Below, piece after piece: positions 1 to 7,845 of a stretch of 64,000 nucleotides of DNA (positions are counted from its first letter, which is position 1; every line of letters begins with the position of its first letter). The translations under genes were made by a program, and so were the position numbers. The notes beneath the pieces were generated by a model. The model had not been told where the DNA came from. It made no database searches and worked only from the letters and a program-made list of their open reading frames with translations. Origin of the DNA: Acidobacteriota bacterium (lineage in GTDB: Bacteria > Acidobacteriota > Terriglobia > Acidiferrales > UBA7541); contig QHYZ01000052.1 in NCBI GenBank assembly GCA_003225295.1, forward strand, positions 62,001 through 126,000, written 5' to 3'.

Positions 1-1564
1 CCCCGGCGATTTTGCCATCCCATCGTACGCTGCCCGAGATCGGCTTGGCTGCCTCGGAAGAATGAGGCAGCGCGCCTCGCAGGGCATCAATGAAATCCTT
101 GTAGGTTTCAAGCGTTCCCGTTTCGAATCGCATATTCAGGGCAGAGTTGCGCGGAGCAAGAATTCCGTCGATGCTACCACGCGACGCCGGCGTTGCGAAT
201 TCACCCGCATCGATGGTCAGGATGTTGGGATCGTAACGATAGCGGAACTTCCAGGCCGCCGTCACCGGTTGATGGTGTTCCGCCAACTGTTCGGGAGCCT
301 CCCACACGCTCTTCGCGAAGATCTCGAAGTGCCGGAAAGGGCCGCTCCAGGTTTCCACCGTGTCTGCCGAGATCCGTCCGTCCCAGTGCAGTTCGTCGAT
401 CGGGAAGTTGCGATGCTCGATGGAGGGCAGGACCCCTGCGAGCCTAACATCTTGCACATGAGTGTCGGCCCTAAATTGTAGCCCATCGAAACGCATGGTC
501 ACGCGCCCGGTTACCCGGCCGCCAAAAGCGCCGGCAAAAAAATCGGGCACCTCGAGGCCACGGTTGTCAATTCGATAGCTGCCGCGGGTAGTGAGCCCGG
601 TCGCATGAAAGTCCGCATACGGCAGCGCGATGTTCTGTCCCCCATAGCTCCCGCTCCCGTGGTACTGTCCGCCGGCGAAATGGCCTTCTCCGGCCACATC
701 GACCCGCCCCGTCGGGACCGTAGGCTCACGCAGGGTTTCCCGGAAATCCAGGAGATCGACCCAGCCGCGGTACCGGAAACTCCACTGCGGATCCGAGAAG
801 CCATTCATTTCCGCTTGTACATCGAGATGCGAACGCCCGGCGCTAAGTACCCCTTGTTCGAGGGTAAACCCCTCGCGCCACAGCGTGAATTTCGCTGCCA
901 GACCAACCTGCAGGGGCGCATAGTGCATCGAGGTGAACTGCGTGGTCTGCCACTCCAGGTCGCCGAGGTACAAGGGATGGTCCAGCGTACCTCCGGCATC
1001 CAGCCCCAGCCGCAGATCTCCTCCATGTACGGTGATCGGCGTCTTGGTGTTGTTGTAGAGAACCCACCCGTCGACGAGCAGAAGGCGCCGGATGTGCAAT
1101 TGGAAAAGCGTGTCGCGCCATGGCTTATTTATAGAGGCAGGCCGCCGAGGCGCGGGCACGTTTGTCGTGCCGTTCTTTTCAACTCGGATGTGCAGGTGGG
1201 GCCTCTGCACGACGAGCTCATTCAGTGAAATTCGGCGGCCCCAGAAGGAATCGATGCGCAGCCCCGCCCGCACTTCCTCGGCGGCAAAAAGAGGTTCCGT
1301 CCCCGCGGACTCTCTCCCATGGATCACCACACCCTTTATGGTTGCTTGCATGGCGAGCCATTGAATGGATACGCTCCGCAACTCCACCTTACCGCCAGTC
1401 AGCTGTTCGAAACGGCTGATGAGCAGCCGGCTCAACAATGGGTTGCCCGCGCCGCTGCCGAAAAAAATCATCAGACCCGTGACGATCAGGAAGATCTTGG
1501 CGCCGAGAATCCAGGCGACGTGACGCAGCCAACGCCACTTCCGGCCGCGGGTCTCGCGGGTCAT
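1..1564 (-). CDS. TamB/AsmA-like translocation and assembly protein, partial
   Basis: Open frame reading leftward from an ATG at 1564 and running off the window edge (521 codons visible, no stop). The first residues are basic and Trp-rich (MTRETRGRKWRWLRHVAWIL), followed by one membrane segment at about residues 17-37 and then a long stretch predicted to be beta-rich, with AsmA-type wording such as a membrane anchor followed by LTGGKVELRSVSIQW. This is the usual start of TamB/AsmA/DUF490 proteins, which sit in the inner membrane and span the periplasm to help outer-membrane protein or lipid transport. The start codon overlaps the stop of the SurA-like gene by 4 bp (ATGA), so it is the third gene of an operon led by the BamA/TamA-like gene. 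That context supports a TamB role. Family assignment is inference because the diagnostic C-terminal domain lies outside the window. Confidence 0.72.
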   Translation of the reverse strand, partial: MTRETRGRKWRWLRHVAWILGAKIFLIVTGLMIFFGSGAGNPLLSRLLISRFEQLTGGKVELRSVSIQWLAMQATIKGVVIHGRESAGTEPLFAAEEVRAGLRIDSFWGRRISLNELVVQRPHLHIRVEKNGTTNVPAPRRPASINKPWRDTLFQLHIRRLLLVDGWVLYNNTKTPITVHGGDLRLGLDAGGTLDHPLYLGDLEWQTTQFTSMHYAPLQVGLAAKFTLWREGFTLEQGVLSAGRSHLDVQAEMNGFSDPQWSFRYRGWVDLLDFRETLREPTVPTGRVDVAGEGHFAGGQYHGSGSYGGQNIALPYADFHATGLTTRGSYRIDNRGLEVPDFFAGAFGGRVTGRVTMRFDGLQFRADTHVQDVRLAGVLPSIEHRNFPIDELHWDGRISADTVETWSGPFRHFEIFAKSVWEAPEQLAEHHQPVTAAWKFRYRYDPNILTIDAGEFATPASRGSIDGILAPRNSALNMRFETGTLETYKDFIDALRGALPHSSEAAKPISGSVRWDGKIAG

Positions 1565-2196
1565 TTAGATCCTCCCTCCAGGAGAATGTCGATGTGCAGG
1601 CGCGTGCGGCTTTCCCTAAGCCACTTCTCTGACTGTTCGTTGATTCCGCGCTGCACCAGCGCTTCCTGAATCAGGTCGTGCGCGGCATCTAGCGACGGTG
1701 GTTCCTGCCCGCCAGCCTTGGCCTGCGGCACGAAGGTGTTGCGATAAAAATCTTCAATCGCCGGGGGATCGACTTGCACGGCAGGGCGAAAGCGCGAGTC
1801 CAGATAGTTGCTCAAGTACAGTTGCGAAGCTAGCATTCCCCGCACTTGCGAATCGCTCAACCCGCTCTGCTTTCTGCTGGCCTCGTATTGCTCTGCGGAG
1901 CTGAACGACTTCCGCAGACGCTCCAGGGCGCCGTCAATCTCGGCGTCGGAGGGGTGCGGGAATCGCGACACATCGGCCTCGGTTCGCACCATCCACTGAT
2001 CGATCAGCCGGTCGAGAATGTGGGCATCGGCTTCCGATTTTCCGTCCAGGAATCGCTGGTAGCGGCTGAGCACACGAATGTCACTCAATAAGATGATGTC
2101 ATTTTCAACCCGCGCGGCAATGCGGTCCACGATCTCCTGCGATGCCAGCAATCCCGCCGCATTCACCATGAGCAGCGAGACCAGAAAAACGCGCAT
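1561..2196 (-). CDS. SurA N-terminal-like periplasmic chaperone, no PPIase domain
   Basis: 211 residues from the ATG at 2196. This start gives a clean signal peptide (MRVFLVSLLMVNAAGLLASQ); an upstream in-frame start would overlap the previous gene by about 80 bp and bury the signal. Mature sequence begins EIVDRIAARVENDIILLSDI, the typical opening of the SurA N-domain, followed by helical segments (ILDRLIDQWMVRTEAD, IEDFYRNTFVPQ). Full SurA is over 400 residues with one or two parvulin domains; here none is present, so the protein is likely a holdase chaperone for outer-membrane proteins rather than a prolyl isomerase. It lies 14 bp after the BamA/TamA-like gene and overlaps the TamB-like gene by 4 bp. 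Its job with those two is inferred from the operon. Confidence 0.75.
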   Translation of the reverse strand: MRVFLVSLLMVNAAGLLASQEIVDRIAARVENDIILLSDIRVLSRYQRFLDGKSEADAHILDRLIDQWMVRTEADVSRFPHPSDAEIDGALERLRKSFSSAEQYEASRKQSGLSDSQVRGMLASQLYLSNYLDSRFRPAVQVDPPAIEDFYRNTFVPQAKAGGQEPPSLDAAHDLIQEALVQRGINEQSEKWLRESRTRLHIDILLEGGSK

Positions 2197-2210
2197 CGCC
2201 AGGCCGCGCA

Positions 2211-5200
2211 CTAGAAGGTCGACCCCAGATTGAAAAAGATTTGGAAACCGGGGAGTCTTGTGCCTTGCTGCCCCAGCGAGCCAATCTGGCAAGTTGTGGC
2301 ATTGCTCGGACAGGGAATCGGAATCACAAACGAAGGACGATTGAGCTGATAGCCGAAATCGATGCGAATGGGACCCACCGGCGTCTTATATCTCACCCCC
2401 AAACCCAAAGTGTGCGCAAAATAATTGAGCTCATTCGTGCAATTCGTGGCGCACACGGGCATGTTCGTTGGCCCGGCAGGTGATGCGGGATTTTGCAGTG
2501 CGAAGGTGGGCTCCGGCAGCATGGTGCGCAAGGAGATGCGGCTTAGCCGGCTGTACACGTTGCCGCCGTCATAGAAGATTGCGCCGCCCAGAGACGTCCC
2601 GACGAACGGCAAGCGCATCGGAAAGCGGAATTCCTGATTGAGCACCAGCATAGCCTGACCACCAACCGGGAAGCCCGTGCAGGCATCGCGCGGTCCAGCT
2701 TGATTGAGCGCGAAGCCGCGCAGGGACGTTCCGCCGCCCGCAAAGAAACGCTCCGGTAGGGGGATGATCGTGGGGCTCGGTCCTGAAGGTGCCGTACCGG
2801 CGGTGCACTGCCCGGGCGCGGGGGCCGGGAAACTCAGGGAAACCGTGTCGCGATAAGGTAGCAGGAAGCCCAAGCGCGTGGAACGCGCAAAACTGAAGCG
2901 CCGCTTGATCGGGTAGTAGGTGGAGTTTTGAAAGAAGAAGCGCAGGAAACTGGCGCTGGAACCAAGACTGGTAGCAGCATTGCCGAAGTCGGCGCTGTTA
3001 AAACTGCCTTTCGCGGCGTCGGCGGGATTGTCGCGCGAATCGCGGAACCAGGTTAGCCCGAATTGGGAAACCAGTGTTGGCTGGTTGAAGAGCGGAATTT
3101 CCTCGCTCAAGATCTTGAGATTCGAAACACTAACGCGGCGGAAGGCGTAGTGATAAAGCACCGTCGTCAGTGGCGTGACTTGATCGGTCAATTGCACCGA
3201 ACCCTCGTAGCGTTCTTCCGTAAATGTATTGATGTCGCGCGTTTTCTCCGCAAATGTGGTGGCCTGAAAGCTAAAGTGTGGATTGGCAAAGGTGTTGGGT
3301 GCCGAATACCCCAGCAAAGCGCGCCCCTGCAATGTGCTGCCACGCAGTTTGAAGGAGAGCGAGTCCCCGCGCCCGGTAAGATTCAGTTTGCTGACCTCCA
3401 GAATCCCGCGGGGAGCGGCCTGGATCTGCGCCCCGGTCGGGCTGGTCGTGCTGGCGAGCCTCTGCACTTCGAATCCGCCGCCGTAGGCCACCGTGTAACG
3501 CTTGGCTTCCTCAACCAGAACGGCGATATCCTTCTCCGGATTCGTTCCGTTGGGATTCTGAGGCTCGATGGTGACACGATTGAAGACCCCGAGGTTATAC
3601 AGCCGCCTTTGCGATTCAACAACGTCGCCTTCGCGAAGCGGTTCTTTGACTTTGATGTGCACCTCTCGGCGGATCACTCCCGGTCGCGTGTGCTCATAGC
3701 CGCCGATTAGAATGCGCCGCACGCGCGTTTGCGGACCTTCCTGGATGTGATACACCAGGCGAACCGCCTCGGCTTGCTCAATGGCCGGTAGGGACTCTTT
3801 TTCCGTCCGTTCTTTTTTTTGCTTTTTCTCGGAGGAAACCGTGTTCCTGCCGGGATCCGCCTTTTGTGCCGCTGGATCTCGAGAGACGCGTTCAGCGGTG
3901 GCCGTGAAGCTCGCCTCGGGAAATCCTTCGTTAAAATAAAGCGCCAGAATGTTGTCCCGGTCGGTGGTCACACTGAAGTCGGAATAGGGCTGCCCGGGGG
4001 TCGAGCCGACCACGCCGAGCAGTTCGTCTTCCTTGAAGACATGATTCCCCTCCATCGAGAGAGAAGCGACGCGCGTCTGCTTTCCTTCCTGAATCACGAA
4101 GCGGATAAACAGATCGCCCTGTTTGCCTTTGTAGTTGTCTTCGGTCTGTTGCTCAACGGTGGCATCGAGAAAACCGTTGGCCTGATAAAGCGTGCGCATC
4201 GATTGCGTGTCGGAATCAACCAGCCGGCGGCTAAAACGCCCCGCCGAGCCGAAGGCGCCGCCGAAAACTTGCAAGCGGCTGCGCAGCAATTCGGTGTCGA
4301 AGTACCGGTTTCCGGTGATTTCTATTCCCATCAGTTTGTGGCGAACGCCCCGCTCGACGGTGTAGGTAATGACCTCTTCTGTGCCTCGCGCCGCCCCATG
4401 ATCGGACTTCATTTCATGCGTTTCCGTCGTGTAATTCACATCGGCGTCGAAATACCCCTGGCGTTCGAGCCGCTCGCGAACATTGCGTTTTCCTTCTTCG
4501 AGAAGATCCGCGTCAACCGCGCCCTCCTGATAGATGGGGATCAGTTTTTTCAGCTCGCTTTTGGAAAACTTCGCGCCCTTCAAGGACACCTGTACGCGCG
4601 GTCCTTCCGTTACATCCAGGTCCAGAGGAATGGTGTTCTTCGCCGCATCATAGTTGGCCCGGCGCAAGGCGGCTCGCCCGCTGAGATGCCCCTTCTTGAC
4701 CAGAAATTTCCGGATGCGGTCCGTGCCGCGCTGCAGCCTGGCCGAAGTGATCGCGCCTCCCGATTTCATTTTCAATCGCGAGAGGATTTCGGCGTCGCGA
4801 TATTCCGTGCCGTTCCTCAGCTGGATGATTCCCACGCGTGCGCGGGGCCCGGGCTTCACGTGCACAACAATGTCCATCTGATGGGCCTCCGGATGCGGCA
4901 CCGTTTCCGCGGAGACCTCGGCCTGATACAAACCCTCTTCGCGAAGCGTTTCTCGCAACCGTTCCAGCGCCTCGCTGACGGCCGCCTGCCGGCAGGTTTG
5001 GCCAAGTGTGAGCTGCATGGCCGCCGCCGCTGAGGCCTCGCTGGGTGGCGCGGTGAGCCCGGCGATGCGCACCTGGTTGAAAAACAGATTCTCGCGCACC
5101 ACGAAATCCAATCGCACGCCGTCCGCTACCGGAGTCACCACCGCGCGCAGATCGGCGTAATCGCCGGTGCGGTAAAGCGCGCGCAAACTATCCGCGATTT

Positions 5201-5426
5201 TTCCTGGGTCCAGCGTTTTGCCGGTCTCTACCGCGATTCCGGAGAGGGTGTTGGAAAGCTCTTGGCCATCTTCTTTGACCATGCGGATCGCCACTATCTT
5301 CGGTTCTTCCTCGACGGCAGCTGTCACCGACCCGCCCGGCGGCGCCTGCGCGCGCGTTGACGCGGCTCCCGTCAGGAGCGCAAGCGCGAAAATACCTCGC
5401 CATCCATTGGCCCAGCCCGATTTCAT
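2211..5426 (-). CDS. BamA/TamA-family outer-membrane assembly protein
   Basis: 1071 residues, larger than E. coli BamA (about 810). A signal peptide covers about residues 1-27 (ends TRAQA). Several POTRA-like repeats run from about 40 to 640 (for example EGPRVQVSLKGAKFSKSELKK and EGPQTRVRRILIGGYEH), interrupted near residues 515-545 by a Lys/Glu-rich linker. The C-terminal 430 residues form the Omp85 barrel: the conserved GGTSLRGFALNQ lid motif near residue 903, IFYDGGNVYSRL, and GLGVRYKTPVGPIRIDFGYQLN before a terminal aromatic (Phe). It would insert barrel proteins into the outer membrane. Followed by SurA-like and TamB-like genes, it could be a TamA rather than the main BamA; the sequence alone does not decide. 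The ATG at 5426 overlaps an ATG on the opposite strand at 5425. Confidence 0.9.
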   Translation of the reverse strand: MKSGWANGWRGIFALALLTGAASTRAQAPPGGSVTAAVEEEPKIVAIRMVKEDGQELSNTLSGIAVETGKTLDPGKIADSLRALYRTGDYADLRAVVTPVADGVRLDFVVRENLFFNQVRIAGLTAPPSEASAAAAMQLTLGQTCRQAAVSEALERLRETLREEGLYQAEVSAETVPHPEAHQMDIVVHVKPGPRARVGIIQLRNGTEYRDAEILSRLKMKSGGAITSARLQRGTDRIRKFLVKKGHLSGRAALRRANYDAAKNTIPLDLDVTEGPRVQVSLKGAKFSKSELKKLIPIYQEGAVDADLLEEGKRNVRERLERQGYFDADVNYTTETHEMKSDHGAARGTEEVITYTVERGVRHKLMGIEITGNRYFDTELLRSRLQVFGGAFGSAGRFSRRLVDSDTQSMRTLYQANGFLDATVEQQTEDNYKGKQGDLFIRFVIQEGKQTRVASLSMEGNHVFKEDELLGVVGSTPGQPYSDFSVTTDRDNILALYFNEGFPEASFTATAERVSRDPAAQKADPGRNTVSSEKKQKKERTEKESLPAIEQAEAVRLVYHIQEGPQTRVRRILIGGYEHTRPGVIRREVHIKVKEPLREGDVVESQRRLYNLGVFNRVTIEPQNPNGTNPEKDIAVLVEEAKRYTVAYGGGFEVQRLASTTSPTGAQIQAAPRGILEVSKLNLTGRGDSLSFKLRGSTLQGRALLGYSAPNTFANPHFSFQATTFAEKTRDINTFTEERYEGSVQLTDQVTPLTTVLYHYAFRRVSVSNLKILSEEIPLFNQPTLVSQFGLTWFRDSRDNPADAAKGSFNSADFGNAATSLGSSASFLRFFFQNSTYYPIKRRFSFARSTRLGFLLPYRDTVSLSFPAPAPGQCTAGTAPSGPSPTIIPLPERFFAGGGTSLRGFALNQAGPRDACTGFPVGGQAMLVLNQEFRFPMRLPFVGTSLGGAIFYDGGNVYSRLSRISLRTMLPEPTFALQNPASPAGPTNMPVCATNCTNELNYFAHTLGLGVRYKTPVGPIRIDFGYQLNRPSFVIPIPCPSNATTCQIGSLGQQGTRLPGFQIFFNLGSTF

Positions 5427-5541
5427 GTTTCCATTCGCTCAGACGAAGGGTAGCACAGCAGCGTTGCCTGCCCAGTCCGCTTTGGCGCTATCATGTAACT
5501 TAGCAGGCGCGGCCGCAGTGCCTGCCGGGACCGTACCTTTC

Positions 5542-6570
5542 GTGAACGCTGCGCTCCAGGAAAAATACTCGCGCCAGATGCTCTTCGCCGGGATCGGCCC
5601 GGCAGGGCAGCAACGGCTTCTCGCCTCCCGGGCGGCCGTGGTCGGCTGCGGCGCAATCGGCGCCGCGGCAGCGAATCTTCTCGTTCGCGCCGGCCTCGGC
5701 TACCTGAGAATCATCGATCGCGATTTCGTGGAGCCCTCCAACTTGCAGCGGCAGACTCTCTTCGATGAGGGCGATGCTCGCAACGTGCTTCCCAAGGCGG
5801 TCGCCGCGGAGCGCAAGCTGCGCTCCATCAATTCGTCCGTGGCCGTCGAAGGTATCGTCGCCGATCTCAGCCCGCGCAACGTGGAAGCACTTCTCGGTGA
5901 AGTCGATGTGCTCCTTGACGGCACCGACAATTTCGAAACTCGCTTCTTGATCAACGATGTTGCCGTGAAATCCGGCCGGCCTTGGATCTACGCGGCCGGC
6001 GTGGCCAGTTACGGGCTGACCATGACCATCCGTCCCGGTGCGACGCCCTGCCTTGCCTGCCTTCTCGAATCCGGCACTGCCGCCCAGGGCCTTGAGGAGA
6101 CCTGCGACACGATGGGCGTTCTCGGGCCGATCGTCAATCTGATCGCCTCGCTGGAAGTTGCCGAAGCCTTGAAACTCCTCTCCGGCCACCCCGAGGCTCT
6201 TCATGGGCGCTTGCTCTCTTGCGACGTGTGGACCGGCCGCATGCAATCCCTCGGTGCGGCGCGCAATCCGGAATGCCGCGCCTGCGCCCGGCGCGATTTC
6301 ACCTATCTCCAAGGAGAAGCCCAGCCCCGCATCACCATGTGCGGGCGTGATTCCGTGCAGATCCACGAACGGGCCCGCGCTCTCGACCTCGGCGTTCTCG
6401 GAGTCCGATTGAGACCCCTCGTCGACGACCTGCGGCAGAACGATTTTCTGCTGCGCTTCCGAGTTGCGCCTTATGAAATGACCGTCTTCGCTGACGGACG
6501 CGCCATCCTCAAGGGCACCCAGGATCCCGCCGTGGCGCGCTCACTCTACGCCAGGTACATCGGCGCCTGA
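5542..6570 (+). CDS. ThiF/MoeB/HesA-family adenylyltransferase (E1-like)
   Basis: Adenylates the C-terminal glycine of a ubiquitin-like sulfur carrier (ThiS or MoaD type) in thiamine or molybdopterin synthesis. Motifs: KYSRQMLFAGIG opening, nucleotide-binding VVGCGAIGAAAANLLVRAG, IDRDFVEPSNLQRQ, DNFETRFLIND, the ETCDTMGVLGP loop, and two CxxC zinc pairs (CLAC and CRAC). After the second pair comes an extra domain of about 85 residues (ITMCGRDSVQIHERA...) seen in some ThiF-type proteins. I chose the GTG at 5542 (342 residues) because it directly precedes the family opening. An ATG at 5425 would add 39 poorly conserved residues. No sulfur-carrier gene is adjacent, so the pathway (thiamine or Moco) is undecided. 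Divergent from the outer-membrane assembly operon. Confidence 0.85.
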   Translation: MNAALQEKYSRQMLFAGIGPAGQQRLLASRAAVVGCGAIGAAAANLLVRAGLGYLRIIDRDFVEPSNLQRQTLFDEGDARNVLPKAVAAERKLRSINSSVAVEGIVADLSPRNVEALLGEVDVLLDGTDNFETRFLINDVAVKSGRPWIYAAGVASYGLTMTIRPGATPCLACLLESGTAAQGLEETCDTMGVLGPIVNLIASLEVAEALKLLSGHPEALHGRLLSCDVWTGRMQSLGAARNPECRACARRDFTYLQGEAQPRITMCGRDSVQIHERARALDLGVLGVRLRPLVDDLRQNDFLLRFRVAPYEMTVFADGRAILKGTQDPAVARSLYARYIGA

Positions 6571-6799
6571 TCCTTCCTTTTTCACCAGCGGGTTAGAGCT
6601 GATTCAAAACCTGTCTGTGGTTGGGCGTTTTCAATGATATGTGCCGCCCAAGCTAGCTTTGAACCGGAGTGCTCGAGAAGCGGAGAAAAACAAACGGAGA
6701 AAACACCGGGCGACCAACAACAAGAAGTACAGCAACTTCAACTTTTCTGAAAAAGAGTTTAGAACTGGCAACTTTATAACCGCTTCTGGGCTGTTTTTC

Positions 6800-7147
6800 C
6801 TATCGCGTGTGCCCGGAGCGTCCGAACGAACTCCGCATGTTCGAGCGGTCGAGGTTTTCACGCAGATTCATCAGCGTAAGGAAGGTGCTCAATATTCGCG
6901 CTTTCAGGTCGTCCGTCAGGTGCAGGCCGCTGGTGGCCACGCGCGCGAGGCGTTCGCCGTGCTCGGTGATGAACTTCATGATTTCACGCTGGCGTTCCTG
7001 TGGCGCGTTGCCTAGCGCCGTCTCACGCCGCATCACCGAGCAGCTGCTCTCCAGTGTGAGCGTGAAGTGCAACACGCAGAGCCGCTGCTCGGCGAGTGCC
7101 GGTGGCGTATCGTTCTTGCATCCCGTAGTTTGGCAAGACGTTTCCAT
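6800..7147 (-). CDS. Small Cys/His-containing conserved-looking protein
   Basis: 115 residues from the ATG at 7147. I do not recognise a named family. The N-terminus carries SCQTTGCKND...RLCVLHFTL, so Cys5, Cys10, Cys24 and His27 could form a small metal site. The rest is predicted helical (ERQREIMKFITEHGERLARV, RILSTFLTLMNLRENLDRS). The balanced composition and heptad-like helices argue that it is a real protein. The same frame stays open upstream to 7414 but that part is Pro/Arg-rich junk, so the internal ATG is preferred. No strong ribosome binding site. It points away from argR. Function unknown. Confidence 0.45.
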   Translation of the reverse strand: METSCQTTGCKNDTPPALAEQRLCVLHFTLTLESSCSVMRRETALGNAPQERQREIMKFITEHGERLARVATSGLHLTDDLKARILSTFLTLMNLRENLDRSNMRSSFGRSGHTR

Positions 7148-7259
7148 GGGGCCGATGGCGCTGAACCATAGGTTACATCCCCGGCGTGGAAAATCCAGTG
7201 CGCATCGCGCGGGTAGTACGAATCTTACATGACTTGCTTCTCTCGCGTCTCGCGCTACC

Positions 7260-7286
7260 GGACGGGGCGGACGGGGCGGACGGGGC
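7260..7286. repeat. Three tandem 9-bp units (GGACGGGGC)
   Basis: Three perfect head-to-tail copies, followed by a fourth imperfect one (TGGACGGGGG). They lie in the 248-bp gap between the small Cys/His gene and argR, about 75 bp upstream of the argR promoter. No function is evident; simple replication slippage is sufficient to explain them. Confidence 0.8.
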
Positions 7287-7336
7287 TGGACGGGGGCCCG
7301 GCCCGCAAGAGTTGTGCGAAACTTTTGCGAAACCCA

Positions 7337-7372
7337 TTGACAGCGGTATGCAGTCGCATGTATAAAAATACA
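7337..7372 (+). promoter_or_regulatory. argR operon promoter with overlapping ARG box
   Basis: A -35 TTGACA (7337-7342) and a -10 TATAAA (7361-7366), spaced 18 bp, make a near-consensus sigma-70 promoter. The -10 lies within the palindrome TGTATAAAAATACA (7359-7372), whose arms are perfect inverted repeats around AAAA. It closely follows the ARG box pattern bound by ArgR/AhrC hexamers (TGAAT-AT rich centre-ATTCA). Bound ArgR would cover the -10 and repress the operon, including argR itself, when arginine is abundant. Seen: both elements. Inferred: binding and autoregulation. Confidence 0.8.
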
Positions 7373-7395
7373 GAGGCCAGTATCCTCGATAGGCC

Positions 7396-7845
7396 ATGAG
7401 CACGCACAAGACATTTCGTCACGGTCAAATCCTGCGCTTGGTGTCGGATCAGCGGATCGCCAATCAGGAAGAGCTGCGGCGCCGACTGGCTAGTCAACAA
7501 CTCCGCGTGACCCAGGCCACTCTTTCGCGCGACCTGCAAGAACTCCGGCTGATAAAGACGCACGCGGGCTACAAGCTGGCCACCGCACTGCCCGAAGAGC
7601 CCGCACCTTTGGCTCCGCTCGCTCGCGCCCTCGGCGAATTTCTTCTGGATATCCGGCCTGCGGAAAATCTTCTGGTTTTGAAAACGCCCCCGAGCGGCGC
7701 CCAGCCGCTGGCGGCCGCCGTCGATGGCGCTAAATTCACAGAGATCGCCGGAACCATCGCCGGTGACGATACGGTCCTGATCATCACCCCCAACAAGAAA
7801 TCACGCGAATCCCTCGAGAGAAAGATCGCCGCCCTGGTGAAATGA
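7396..7845 (+). CDS. argR: Arginine repressor ArgR
   Basis: 149 residues, the usual ArgR length. The N-terminal winged helix (THKTFRHGQILRLVSDQRIANQEELRRRL, then RVTQATLSRDLQELRLIK) holds the SxxTxSRDL recognition-helix motif. The C-terminal half holds the oligomerisation and arginine-binding domain, with TPPSGAQPLAAAVDGAKFTEIAGTIAGDDT, where the GTIAGDDT segment binds arginine. Senses arginine and represses biosynthesis. First gene of the operon and preceded by its own ARG box; its stop overlaps the argC start (ATGA), so repressor and enzymes are translated together. Confidence 0.95.
   Translation: MSTHKTFRHGQILRLVSDQRIANQEELRRRLASQQLRVTQATLSRDLQELRLIKTHAGYKLATALPEEPAPLAPLARALGEFLLDIRPAENLLVLKTPPSGAQPLAAAVDGAKFTEIAGTIAGDDTVLIITPNKKSRESLERKIAALVK

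Noticed and set aside
3819-5033. 404-codon open frame on the plus strand
   Set aside because: Antisense to the BamA/TamA-like gene; composition is a mirror of its codon use and shows no family motif.
5218-5541. N-terminal extension of the ThiF-like frame
   Set aside because: It is antisense to the start of the Omp85 gene and unlike any ThiF N-terminus.
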